DNA of 64,000 bases from Corynebacterium macginleyi (GTDB lineage Bacteria; Actinomycetota; Actinomycetes; Mycobacteriales; Mycobacteriaceae), in the NCBI RefSeq assembly GCF_003688935.1, contig NZ_REGE01000009.1, positions 1 through 64,000 of the forward strand, given 5' to 3'. Below the pieces are notes generated by a model. The model was given only the letters and a program-made list of their open reading frames with translations, did no database searches and was not told where the DNA came from. Positions 18,340 to 26,825 of this stretch are shown piece by piece. Both the position numbers and the translations under genes were made by a program. The first letter of the stretch is position 1, and each line of letters opens with the position of its first letter.

Positions 18340-20925
18340 ATGAGCCAGGAGAAGTTTCATAGCCAGCTATCATCTTTGCTAGACGCGGCGGTTTTCCAGG
18401 GGGTACCGCATCTTCGCCTCTCGCCGGATACCGATACTGTAGAGCTTTACCTGCCAGCCGTGAGCGCGGCTTATGAACCGGAAGACCCCCAATGGACCGT
18501 GACCACGCAGTTGCTGGATGGCACGGAAGTTACCCGCAAGTTTTATTATGTCTCCGGTGAAGAACCTGGCTTGTGGGTTTCCATACCCCAGCCCTTTACC
18601 CACCTGTCCCTCACTTTTGCGGAACAGACGCTCGAGTTTGCGGGTATTGCCAATGGCGGCCTGCTGCTCAATTCCACGCACCGCCCCGTCGATACCACCC
18701 AGCCCATACCGCGGGGCACCTATACGTTTATCGCACCGACCGGCACGCAGCTAAGCCCCGTCCCGGGTAGCCAGTTGCGGCCTCATGGCTCGTGGGAAGG
18801 CTGGACCATTTTTGAGATAGTGGCAGAAGACTCATTTACCGTCACGGTGCCGCGCCAGCACAAGGCCACCATCACGGTCGCAGAGACTGCGGATTTTTCG
18901 TGGGATATGGCGGTCAAGTCCTTGCCCAATGCCCGCGGTCTGGACGGCGAGTTGGTGTATACGAAATCCCCGCGCCTCTTGGTCAATACCCCATTGCACC
19001 TACAGCTTACCTATGTTCCCATCGGCGGAGAAGAGGAAGAAATCCTAGAAGATGAGCTGCCGGAGGGAATCCATGAAGTTCTACCTGGTGACGCCTTCGA
19101 AGACCCTTGGGTGGGCCGGTACCGCTTTAGCCTGTACAAGGGCGAGGAGCTTGTCGATGTCCACTATCTCAACTTTGCTGAGACGCTCCACATGCGCTCC
19201 AAGAATGAGGGACCCCGCGGCACCAACTTCCGCTTCATCGACGCCCTGGGTAACCTGTCACCGTTTAGCTACGCCCTTGCCTCGTCTCCCGATAAGCCCA
19301 TTCAGATGGAAAAAGGCCAGCGCGTGTTTAGTGCAGACGAGTCGGTGCGGGAGGAAACCATCAGTAGTGAGGCTGGCTACGAGTTGACCTTTGAGGTCAT
19401 TCCGGCGACCATCCGCACGCGCGTGAAACGCACCGCGGCCGAACCTGTGGATTATATGGATAAACAAGTCATTCTGGCAGATCAGCTGGATGCGGATGCG
19501 CTGTTTACGGTGCACTCGCCGGAGCCGCTGCCGCTGGCAAAATTCGTGGTCATTGATAAGAACCAGAAGATCCGGGATCTCGTTACCACTAACGGCTCAA
19601 CGGAAGCGACAACCACGCTCTCCGTGCCGAATCGCGCCCTCAAGGCCGCGCTGACCAAGAAGTCCTCGCTGGAGCTCTACCTCCTGTGGTCCACGCTGTC
19701 CTACGAGGAGTACCTAGAGGGCCTGCCGGATAAGGAGCGCGCGGCACACCTCAAGCGCAGCATGGACCGCCGCGTGATGGAATACGAGGCAACCGCGGCA
19801 AGCGATCTGATCTATGCCGCCATCGCCACGGTGCGCAAGGCCCCGCTGGTGGCCCGCGCCACCATCGAAGATGGCATCTTGATACCCGAGCAAACCCACG
19901 AAGAGGAGATGGAACTCTTGGCGTGGGCATGGCCGCTGGGCAACCCCGCCAGCGAGCCACTGCCCTTGGAGCCGGTAGAAGAGGGCTTCGAGCTACCGGA
20001 GGAATTGCACGAAGCTGGTCATCTCATCGTGGACTTCCGTGAGGATGAACCGGCCAGCGATCTCGCCGCCCCGCAGTACCCACCGGCAAGCTCACTCATC
20101 ATCTTCCATGAAGGCGAAAGCGAGAATACCGCTGGCACCTGGGAAACCTATGCCGCCCTACGGTGCCTCGCCCCCAAGGTTAAGGAAACTTTCGAAGACG
20201 TTATCAAAGATATCGAAACCGATCCGCGCGCCAGCCTCGATGCGCTCATGCAGGTCGATTTCGAGTGTGGCCAGCGCATGCGCGCGTTAGTGCGCACAGG
20301 CTTGATCTCCCGTTCCTTTAGCCGCAATGGTAAAGAGGCGACGGATCCTTCTTCCGTGCTCGCCGCGCTTGCCGATGCCAACCAGGCCCACGTGGAACAG
20401 TCCGGCTCCGCTTCGCTATGGCGGACGGCCATTACGGGAATAGACGATGTCACCCGCCCCATGCTGCTCATGAGCGCCACCGGCGAGGCTCCAACGCCCG
20501 CCACGGATAACGCGCAGCTCTGCGATGACGCCCACCGTATCGCCGCGCTGCGCGAGTGCTTTGCCAATGACTTGGCCCTGACCCGCCTTGGAACCATGCC
20601 TAACCTGCGCACTACCGCGTTGCAATTGCGGGTGACGCTGCAGCAATTGGGCGTAGATAAATCGGTATTGCACACGCTGCTCGCCCTCAACGCCTTTGGA
20701 GAGGGGAACACGGAACTTGGTGGCTCTGCCTGGATGCCGTTTATTTCCTATGTTTTTGCCATTGCCGCACGTGGGGTGGCCAACGGAAAGCTATCGGATG
20801 CTGCCGTGGCCTCCGCGCTGGACAACGCCCTCCCGCAGCTCGCGGAGGCGGTCTCGCTAGCTCCGGAGCTATTTTACCGAGATATTCTCACTGCGGAGGC
20901 TCTTACCCGGAACTATCGCGCCTAA
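18340..20925 (+). CDS. Large soluble protein of unknown function, 861 residues
   Basis: I do not recognise this family. The protein is acidic, with no signal peptide or membrane segment, so it is probably cytosolic. The N-terminal half (residues about 1-390) is beta-rich and looks like several immunoglobulin-like or jelly-roll units (WTVTTQLLDGTEVTRKFYYV; GRYRFSLYKGEELVDVHYLN). The C-terminal half (about 440-861) is mainly helical, with a highly acidic segment (residues 520-590). No Walker, nuclease or kinase motif is visible. ATG 18340 lies behind weak ribosome signals. It is a single gene between a terminator and a convergent small gene. Codon use matches its neighbours, so it is probably a native genus-level gene. 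Confidence 0.8.
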   Translation: MSQEKFHSQLSSLLDAAVFQGVPHLRLSPDTDTVELYLPAVSAAYEPEDPQWTVTTQLLDGTEVTRKFYYVSGEEPGLWVSIPQPFTHLSLTFAEQTLEFAGIANGGLLLNSTHRPVDTTQPIPRGTYTFIAPTGTQLSPVPGSQLRPHGSWEGWTIFEIVAEDSFTVTVPRQHKATITVAETADFSWDMAVKSLPNARGLDGELVYTKSPRLLVNTPLHLQLTYVPIGGEEEEILEDELPEGIHEVLPGDAFEDPWVGRYRFSLYKGEELVDVHYLNFAETLHMRSKNEGPRGTNFRFIDALGNLSPFSYALASSPDKPIQMEKGQRVFSADESVREETISSEAGYELTFEVIPATIRTRVKRTAAEPVDYMDKQVILADQLDADALFTVHSPEPLPLAKFVVIDKNQKIRDLVTTNGSTEATTTLSVPNRALKAALTKKSSLELYLLWSTLSYEEYLEGLPDKERAAHLKRSMDRRVMEYEATAASDLIYAAIATVRKAPLVARATIEDGILIPEQTHEEEMELLAWAWPLGNPASEPLPLEPVEEGFELPEELHEAGHLIVDFREDEPASDLAAPQYPPASSLIIFHEGESENTAGTWETYAALRCLAPKVKETFEDVIKDIETDPRASLDALMQVDFECGQRMRALVRTGLISRSFSRNGKEATDPSSVLAALADANQAHVEQSGSASLWRTAITGIDDVTRPMLLMSATGEAPTPATDNAQLCDDAHRIAALRECFANDLALTRLGTMPNLRTTALQLRVTLQQLGVDKSVLHTLLALNAFGEGNTELGGSAWMPFISYVFAIAARGVANGKLSDAAVASALDNALPQLAEAVSLAPELFYRDILTAEALTRNYRA

Positions 20926-21186
20926 AAGGCAGGTCATTTTCACTAACGTGGCCTCACTAGCGTGGCCCTACGCAGGCCGGATCCGAGTGATCGATACTAA
21001 ACTCACTTAGATGGCCTGACTGGCTGGAGTGGCCAATGCACACCAGGAGCATGAAGATACCAATAGGCGCCGCGTTAGGGTGGAGCGCAGTGCGCCGCTT
21101 GAAAGCGGGCTTTTCTCATCAAACTACGCCGGTAAACGAAAGAACGTTTGTCGCGCACTTTCGCCGGGCACCCTAGTATCGGCAAT
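20926..21186. other. Gene-free stretch with short tandem repeat and weak stem-loop
   Basis: Positions 20941-20968 contain two nearly identical 14-base units (CACTAACGTGGCCT and CACTAGCGTGGCCC). Near 21090-21115 an imperfect hairpin (CCGCTTGAAAGCGG) followed by CTTTTCT may terminate the 861-residue protein gene. No gene is seen; a start-less ORF around 21029-21214 looks like chance. Confidence 0.4.
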
Positions 21187-21507
21187 TTACTTCATGAGGG
21201 TGTTTATTGCGTGACGAGCATCCTTGATACTTAGATTCGGGTGGTTTTCACGAAGCATTTTAATAGCGCTGACCTCGCCATTTCTGCGAAATTCTGCGCG
21301 CAGGGCTAGTTTTTCTTCAATTCCGAGTTCTAACGGAAGAGCCTTTTTATCTCTGAAAAACAGGCCGATCATTATCAAAACAAGCGTAGCGACAAGGCCT
21401 GCGTAACCTATAACTGCGGTCATATCAGTAGCACGCTCAGAATAAGCGATCAATAAACAACTAACGATCAAGACGAATAGAGACGAGACGAATAATTTTC
21501 TTCGCAT
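21187..21507 (-). CDS. Small two-helix membrane protein with an L7/L12-like C-terminal motif
   Basis: From ATG 21507 (MRRKLFVSSL; AGGAAG five bases upstream) the protein has 106 residues. Two membrane segments lie at about residues 5-22 and 31-51, separated by a short loop (ERATDM). The C-terminal cytosolic part (about 60-106) ends with GEVSAIKMLRENHPNL and SIKDARHAINTL. This resembles the ribosomal L7/L12 C-terminal fold (KxxAIKxxRExxGLxLKEAKxxV), a fold seen in some small bacterial membrane proteins. No function is known to me. A GTG two codons upstream is an alternative start. It is moderately AT-rich compared with its neighbours and faces no operon partner. Confidence 0.65.
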   Translation of the reverse strand: MRRKLFVSSLFVLIVSCLLIAYSERATDMTAVIGYAGLVATLVLIMIGLFFRDKKALPLELGIEEKLALRAEFRRNGEVSAIKMLRENHPNLSIKDARHAINTLMK

Positions 21508-21513
21508 GAACAC

Positions 21514-21826
21514 TTCCTCTCAATGGCGCCGGTTAACAGCTAGGTGGCTTCTCTGGCATGTCGACTGTGTCTGGCGAGTGGAGTCATCTTAGCTAGGGCC
21601 TGGCCACAGAAGACTTTCTACCGGCGGCGATCGGACTGTCAAATACCTTTCGCTCTCGTAGTACTGCCCGCTCGAACGTAGCGTTAAACGTTTCGGCCAA
21701 GCCCATAGTATGACACCAAAGTAACAGTCGCCGTTGCAACGACCATTGGCACGCAAGCACTCAAATGCTTAATCCTAAACGGTTATAAGCGCGCCTTAAA
21801 CAGTGATTGCGGTACCAACTTGAGGC
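21514..21826. other. Intergenic region without recognisable features
   Basis: These 313 bases lie between gabD (whose stop is at 21827) and the start of the small membrane-protein gene. I find no reading frame with a ribosome site, no clear terminator and no RNA. The promoter of the small gene must lie near its left end. Confidence 0.4.
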
Positions 21827-23302
21827 CTAAGCATTGGCATAGGGGTCGCGGATGCCCAGGTACTGCACCGAGGTGTATTCCTCGATACCTTCCGCGCCAC
21901 CCTCGCGGCCCATTCCGGATTGCTTAACGCCACCGAATGGGGTGGCGGCGTTTGAGATGACGCCTGCATTGAAGCCCATCAGGCCGAACTCAAGGCCGTC
22001 AGCGATGCGCCACAAGCGGTCAGAGTTTTCAGTGTATACGTAGGATGCGAGCCCGTACTCAGTATCGTTAGCGATCTCGAGCGCCTCTTCCTCGGTACTG
22101 AATGTAATAATCGGGGCGACTGGGCCAAAGATTTCTTCTTGCGCGACGCGTGTTTCACGTGAAACATTAGTAATCACCGTAGGTTCGTAGAAGTAGCCGA
22201 CGCCATCCCTACGCTTACCGCCCGTGGCAATGGTAGCGCCCTTCTGTGCAGCATCATCCACCAATGAGGCAACGTGCTCCACAGCCTTGGACTCAATGAG
22301 AGGCCCGCAGGTAATTCCTTCGTCCATGCCATTGCCCAGCTTGAGCTTCTCGAATTCGGCGACGAGCTTCTCGGAGAATTCCTCGGCAACAGACTCGTGA
22401 ACCAAGAAGCGGTTGGCTGCAGTGCAGGCCTCGCCAATATTGCGCATCTTAGCGCCCATCGCGCCCTGGACTGCTTGGTCGATATCAGCGTCCTCAAAGA
22501 CGATGAATGGGGCATTGCCGCCCAGTTCCATGGAGGTTCGCAGCACATTATCGGCCGCGCCTTTCAAAAGAGTCCGGCCCACCGAGGTAGAACCGGTGAA
22601 AGAAAGCTTGCGCAAGCGATCATCGGCAAGCAATGGCTCAGAAATCGCAGATGCAGACTTACCGGCTACGACGTTAAGCACCCCCTGTGGAAGCCCAGCA
22701 TCGATCATGGTTTGGGCAAAATACTGCGCTGTCAAAGGAGTCAGCTTGGCCGGCTTGAGCACGATTGTGCAACCCGCTGCAACCGCGGGGGCTACCTTGC
22801 GCGTCGCCATCGCCAGCGGAAAGTTCGACGGGGTGATCAACAGGCAGGGACCCACCGGCTTGCGGCGAGTGATCATCCGCAGCGTGCCTTCGGGAACAAT
22901 TGCAGCGCGACCGTAATCGCGCACCGCTTCCTCACTGAACCAACGCAGGAACTCGCCGCCGTAAGTAACCTCACCTTGAGCTTCCGCAAAGGGCTTACCC
23001 ATCTCTAGCGTCATCAGGGTTGCGAATTCATCCGCCCGCTCCTGTACTAAATCGAATGCTCGGCGCAGAATCTCCGCGCGCTCGCGCGGCGTGGTGCGCG
23101 CCCATTCATCCTGTACAGCGCAGGCGGCGTCGAGGGCAGCAATCGCATCATCCGAGTTTGCGGAAGAAAGCGTCGCGAGTTTCTCACCCGTCGCCGGGTT
23201 TTCTACGTCAAAAGTCTCCCCGGAGGTGGAAGCGCGCCACTGACCACCAATAAGCAATTGGGTAGGGACCTTTGCAATTATCTCTTCGATATTCGTACTC
23301 AT
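21827..23302 (-). CDS. gabD: NAD(P)-dependent succinate-semialdehyde dehydrogenase
   Basis: The 491-residue protein belongs to the aldehyde dehydrogenase superfamily and most resembles succinate-semialdehyde dehydrogenase, which oxidises succinic semialdehyde to succinate. Visible motifs are LLITPSNFPLAMATRKVAPA near residue 155, the cofactor loop FTGSTSVGRTLL near 230, the general base in SMELGGNAPFIVF near 255, and the catalytic Cys in NIGEACTAANRF near 290. The start MSTNIEEIIAKVP is ATG 23302. A perfect parS site is embedded in the coding sequence at 22151-22166, read as NVSRETRV. The gene is divergent from the trp operon. Exact substrate is inferred. Confidence 0.85.
   Translation of the reverse strand: MSTNIEEIIAKVPTQLLIGGQWRASTSGETFDVENPATGEKLATLSSANSDDAIAALDAACAVQDEWARTTPRERAEILRRAFDLVQERADEFATLMTLEMGKPFAEAQGEVTYGGEFLRWFSEEAVRDYGRAAIVPEGTLRMITRRKPVGPCLLITPSNFPLAMATRKVAPAVAAGCTIVLKPAKLTPLTAQYFAQTMIDAGLPQGVLNVVAGKSASAISEPLLADDRLRKLSFTGSTSVGRTLLKGAADNVLRTSMELGGNAPFIVFEDADIDQAVQGAMGAKMRNIGEACTAANRFLVHESVAEEFSEKLVAEFEKLKLGNGMDEGITCGPLIESKAVEHVASLVDDAAQKGATIATGGKRRDGVGYFYEPTVITNVSRETRVAQEEIFGPVAPIITFSTEEEALEIANDTEYGLASYVYTENSDRLWRIADGLEFGLMGFNAGVISNAATPFGGVKQSGMGREGGAEGIEEYTSVQYLGIRDPYANA
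22151..22166. other. parS site, perfect 16-mer, inside gabD
   Basis: TGTTTCACGTGAAACA matches the palindromic parS consensus recognised by ParB at every base. It is read in frame as VSRET within gabD. It is one of seven such sites in 22.1-33.1 kb; parA and parB lie at 53-55 kb. Confidence 0.95.
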
Positions 23303-23379
23303 TTATTGTCATCTTTCTTGCAGATATTGACCTACCCGACACTACCCCCACTAAACGCTAAGACCACACATTATTTAAC

Positions 23380-23439
23380 AATTGAATATTTTTATCTCTT
23401 TTCTTCCACACTATAGATATTTAGGCTAGGCTAGGTCTC
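23380..23439 (+). promoter_or_regulatory. Probable trp operon promoter region
   Basis: An AT-rich stretch upstream of the leader peptide contains a good -10-like TATAGAT at 23412-23418. A TTGAAT at 23383 is too far for a standard spacer, so a poor -35 nearer to 23390 is more likely. Transcription would start around 23424, giving a short 5' leader before trpL. Confidence 0.5.
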
Positions 23440-23478
23440 ATGAAGAAAATAACTACTCGTCAGTGGTGGCGCGCGTAA
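23440..23478 (+). CDS. trpL: trp operon leader peptide with tandem Trp codons
   Basis: ATG 23440 to TAA 23476-23478 encodes 12 residues, MKKITTRQWWRA. Two adjacent TGG codons near the end are the hallmark of a transcription-attenuation leader. It lies 132 bp upstream of trpE and directly before a competing hairpin set. Ribosome stalling at the Trp codons under tryptophan shortage would favour the antiterminator. The function is inferred from position and codon content. Confidence 0.85.
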   Translation: MKKITTRQWWRA

Positions 23479-23480
23479 CT

Positions 23481-23531
23481 CGCGGGCCTTTCTTCGCAAC
23501 CCATTCTAGGCTCGCTTTCTGCGGGCCTTTT
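23481..23531 (+). promoter_or_regulatory. trp attenuator (competing hairpins and terminator)
   Basis: The sequence GCGGGCCTTT occurs twice, at 23482-23491 and 23521-23530. Between them, GGCTCGC at 23509-23515 can pair with either copy. Pairing with the second copy forms a 7-bp stem (one G-T pair) with loop TTTCT followed by TTTT, a terminator. Pairing with the first copy prevents it. This fits classic attenuation controlled by trpL. Confidence 0.75.
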
Positions 23532-23610
23532 GGCGTTTTCAGTGCCTCGTGCTCGCGGACACTCCGGGTCCCTAGCACTCTGTTCCAGTTACTCCCGAAA
23601 GGGCACTGCA

Positions 23611-25137
23611 ATGACATACATCGCCACCCGCGATATTGCCTATTGCCGGGATGCTTCCGCGCTTTTTCGTAGCTTGGCGCAACCGAGCAATTCTTTATTA
23701 TTGGAAAGCGCGGATATTGAAACCAAGAAAAAACTGACCTGCCTCGCCGTACTTGACGCTGCGGCCAAAGTGACTTGCACGGGCCAGCGGGTTCGCGTAC
23801 TCGCCCTCAGCCCGGCGGGAGAGCAGCTTATCTCCATGCTGCAATCGTGCTTCGCAGACAAGATTGTTTCACGTGAAACCACTGAGATTGTTTTCGAATT
23901 CTCGCCCTCCACTGAATCCGAAGAAAGGCGGCGACTACTCGCTGAATCGACAGCCGATGTCCTCCGCGCGCTACAGCGGGATGATTCCTACTGCTCACAC
24001 CTGTTGCCATTCATCGCCGGTGGTTTTGCCTATGACTATTTAGCCACTTTTGAAACACTCCCCGAGGTAGGCGAGGGGCACAATAAGTTTCCCGATTATG
24101 AGTTTCTCGTCGCACAGACCGTCCTCTCGGTGGATCACCTCACGCAGACAGCGCTGTTGGAGAGCTGGGATACCGACCAAGCCCGCTTGCTGAACACGCT
24201 CGACGCGCTTGCCGCCGCACCCATCGCCGCGATAGACGAACCCCTATCCAGCCAGCCCACAGAGGTGCTGACGGCGATCGCCGATATTGATGATGCCACG
24301 TTTCGTGAGCAGGTAACGCAACTCCAGGGACATATTGGCTCCGGCGATATTTATCAAGTCGTTCCCGCTCGCACGTTTACAGTGGACTGCCCCGATGCCT
24401 TTGCGGCTTACCGTCAGCTTCGGGAGACCAACCCTTCGCCCTATATGTTCTATATCCGGGGAGAGGATTTTGAGATTTTTGGCGCATCACCAGAATCCAA
24501 TTTGAAGTTCAACCCCGCGACGCGGCAGGTGGAACTCTATCCCATCGCCGGGACCAGGCCGCGGGGCCTCTATCCGGACGGCACCATTAACCATGAATTG
24601 GATATCCGCAACGAGCTGGACATGCGCACGGATACCAAGGAGCTCACCGAACACATCATGCTGGTGGATCTCGCACGCAATGATCTCGCCCGCGTCGCTG
24701 AGCCCGGCACCCGGCGAGTGGCAGACCTGCTCCAAGTGGATCGCTATTCCCGGGTCATGCACCTGGTCTCCCGGGTGACCGCCACCTTGCACGAAGACTT
24801 CGATGCCCTCGATGCTTACCGCGCCTGCATGAACATGGGAACGTTGACCGGCGCGCCCAAGCTGCGTGCGAGCGAGCTCATCCGGCAGACTGAACAGCAG
24901 CGCCGGGGCTCCTACGGCGGCGCGGTTGGATACCTGCGCGGCGACGGCGCCATGGATACGTGCATCGTCATTCGCTCCGCCTTCGTACACCGCGGCACAG
25001 CTGCCGTTCAAGCCGGTGCCGGGGTAGTGCACGATTCCATCCCGCAATCCGAAGCCGATGAAACCCTACACAAGGCCTATGCCGTTCTCCACGCGATTTC
25101 CCTCGCGCACAACGCCACCTTGGAGGTACAGAGATGA
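23611..25137 (+). CDS. trpE: Anthranilate synthase component I
   Basis: From ATG 23611, after GAAAGGG, the protein has 508 residues. Component I turns chorismate into anthranilate with ammonia from TrpG. The N-terminal regulatory region contains LLLESADIE near residue 30, the Ser-bearing feedback-binding motif of TrpE. The C-terminal chorismate-binding domain has GDIYQVVPARTF near residue 247, PIAGTRPRG near 314 and GTLTGAPKLRASELI near 411. A 15/16 parS match at 23865-23880 is read as VSRETTE. The gene overlaps trpG by four bases (ATGA), suggesting coupled translation. Expression is probably controlled by the upstream attenuator. Confidence 0.95.
   Translation: MTYIATRDIAYCRDASALFRSLAQPSNSLLLESADIETKKKLTCLAVLDAAAKVTCTGQRVRVLALSPAGEQLISMLQSCFADKIVSRETTEIVFEFSPSTESEERRRLLAESTADVLRALQRDDSYCSHLLPFIAGGFAYDYLATFETLPEVGEGHNKFPDYEFLVAQTVLSVDHLTQTALLESWDTDQARLLNTLDALAAAPIAAIDEPLSSQPTEVLTAIADIDDATFREQVTQLQGHIGSGDIYQVVPARTFTVDCPDAFAAYRQLRETNPSPYMFYIRGEDFEIFGASPESNLKFNPATRQVELYPIAGTRPRGLYPDGTINHELDIRNELDMRTDTKELTEHIMLVDLARNDLARVAEPGTRRVADLLQVDRYSRVMHLVSRVTATLHEDFDALDAYRACMNMGTLTGAPKLRASELIRQTEQQRRGSYGGAVGYLRGDGAMDTCIVIRSAFVHRGTAAVQAGAGVVHDSIPQSEADETLHKAYAVLHAISLAHNATLEVQR
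23865..23880. other. parS site (15/16 match) inside trpE
   Basis: TGTTTCACGTGAAACC differs from the parS palindrome only at the last base. It is read as VSRET within trpE. Confidence 0.85.
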
Positions 25138-25781
25138 ATTCGCCGCACGTGGTTCTGCTCGATAACCGCGATTCCTTTGTTTATAACCTCGTCGACGCCC
25201 TCGCCGGTTACCGCACCACCATCTACCGCAACAGCGTCTCCGTCGAAGAGGTGCTCGTTGTCGAACCCGATATTATTGTCCTTTCTCCGGGCCCTGGGCA
25301 CCCGCGCGATGCAGGCTGCATGATGGAGCTTATCGATGCCACCTTGGGCACCATTCCTATCCTCGGCGTCTGCTTGGGATTCCAGGCATTATTGGAGTAC
25401 CACGGTGGGGAAGTAGGACCCTGCGGACCTGTGCATGGTAAGTCGATGCCTATCACGCTCACCAAGGTGGGTACTGCCCACCCGGTATTCGCCGGCTTGG
25501 CCACCGACTCCGTTCCCACCCAACCCGGTTTCCCCGGCACCCAAGTTCCAGTGGCCCGGTATCACTCCTTGGGCTGCACCCACGTACCACCCGGCATACG
25601 GGTGCTCGCGGAGACAGAGACGGATATCGGCACCATCGCCATGGCGGCCGAAACGGACGATGGAATGGCGTTCGGTATGCAATTCCACCCCGAGTCGATT
25701 CTTTCGCCCCGAGGCCCGGACATGCTGGACCGTTGTATACACCGTCTATCCACCCATCCCACTATGGAGCTGAAGCACTAA
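25134..25781 (+). CDS. trpG: Anthranilate synthase component II (glutamine amidotransferase)
   Basis: The 215-residue protein is a class I glutamine amidotransferase that supplies ammonia to TrpE. The oxyanion strand VLSPGPGHPRDAG is near residue 45, the catalytic Cys lies in ILGVCLGFQALLEYHGG near residue 79, and the His/Glu pair is in MQFHPESILSPRG near residue 185. It starts at ATG 25134, overlapping the trpE stop, and its TAA overlaps the trpD ATG by one base. Both overlaps suggest tight translational coupling. It is not fused to TrpD, unlike the enterobacterial form. Confidence 0.95.
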   Translation: MNSPHVVLLDNRDSFVYNLVDALAGYRTTIYRNSVSVEEVLVVEPDIIVLSPGPGHPRDAGCMMELIDATLGTIPILGVCLGFQALLEYHGGEVGPCGPVHGKSMPITLTKVGTAHPVFAGLATDSVPTQPGFPGTQVPVARYHSLGCTHVPPGIRVLAETETDIGTIAMAAETDDGMAFGMQFHPESILSPRGPDMLDRCIHRLSTHPTMELKH

Positions 25782-26800
25782 TGGCTCACCAAAAACCACT
25801 AAAAGCTCTGCAAGCCTTCCTGGATAATCCCGCGCCCACCGTAGAGGAGGCCACCGAGGTCTTCACCCCAGTTGCCGTAGGCGATTACGACGATATCCAC
25901 ATCTCCGCGCTGCTTACGCATATCCGCACCCGCGGCGAGACCCTTGCGGATATCACCGGTGCCGCCAAGGCGTTCTTGAAGGTAGGCCACCCATTCCCCA
26001 TTACCGGTAAGGGTCTTATGGACTCTGCGGGAACCGGCGGCGATGGCGCGAATACCATCAATATTACGACGGCTGCGTCCTTAGTCGCCGCCGCCGGAGA
26101 AGTAAAGATGGTCAAACACGGCAACCGATCCGTCTCATCCAAGTCTGGTTCCGCCGACGTGCTCGAGGCGCTGAATATTCCGCTGGACCTCGACGTGGGC
26201 CGCGCCGTCCGGCAATTCGAAGCATCCAACTTCACCTTCCTGTTCGCTCCGTCCTATAACCCTGCGGTGGCCCACGTGCAGCCTGTGCGCAAGGCACTCG
26301 GAGTCTCCACCATTTTCAATACCTTGGGTCCTTTGCTCTCCCCAGGTCGGCCTGAGCTTCAGATCATGGGAATCGCTAACCCCGCCCAAGGCCTCATGAT
26401 CGCGGAAGTTTTTCGGGAACTGGGGCGCACGCGGGCGCTCGTCGTCCACGGCGCCGGCACCGACGAAATCGCGACCCACGGCACCACACAGGTGTGGGAG
26501 CTAAATGATGGCGAGGTTACACACTATGAGCTAAGGCCGGAAGATCTCGGCATCGCCAAGCATGAGCTCAGTGAGCTGGCCGGCAGCGATGGTCAGAGCA
26601 ACGCCGCGCTCATACGTGCCATATTTAAAGGCTCGGGCCAACCAGCGCATTACGACGCAGTCGCGGCATCAGCTGGGGCGATGTTTTATCTGAATAACAC
26701 CACGACATCGATTGCAGAAGGCGTCACACACGCCAAGGAACTCATCGATAGCGGGAGAGTGGACCACTGGCTGCGCACCCACGAGCAAGCCGAATACTAA
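25781..26800 (+). CDS. trpD: Anthranilate phosphoribosyltransferase
   Basis: From ATG 25781 the 339-residue protein catalyses transfer of phosphoribose from PRPP to anthranilate. The phosphate-binding loop DSAGTGGDGANTINITTAA is near residue 83, KHGNRSVSSKSGSADVLEAL is at about 109-128, and the conserved FNTLGPLLSPGRP follows near residue 180. The start overlaps the trpG stop (TAATG); an upstream in-frame ATG lies inside trpG and is not used. trpC/F follows after 25 bp, with its own AGGAAG site. Confidence 0.95.
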   Translation: MAHQKPLKALQAFLDNPAPTVEEATEVFTPVAVGDYDDIHISALLTHIRTRGETLADITGAAKAFLKVGHPFPITGKGLMDSAGTGGDGANTINITTAASLVAAAGEVKMVKHGNRSVSSKSGSADVLEALNIPLDLDVGRAVRQFEASNFTFLFAPSYNPAVAHVQPVRKALGVSTIFNTLGPLLSPGRPELQIMGIANPAQGLMIAEVFRELGRTRALVVHGAGTDEIATHGTTQVWELNDGEVTHYELRPEDLGIAKHELSELAGSDGQSNAALIRAIFKGSGQPAHYDAVAASAGAMFYLNNTTTSIAEGVTHAKELIDSGRVDHWLRTHEQAEY

Positions 26801-26825
26801 ACAGACCGCCCTAGGAAGTAAAGAA

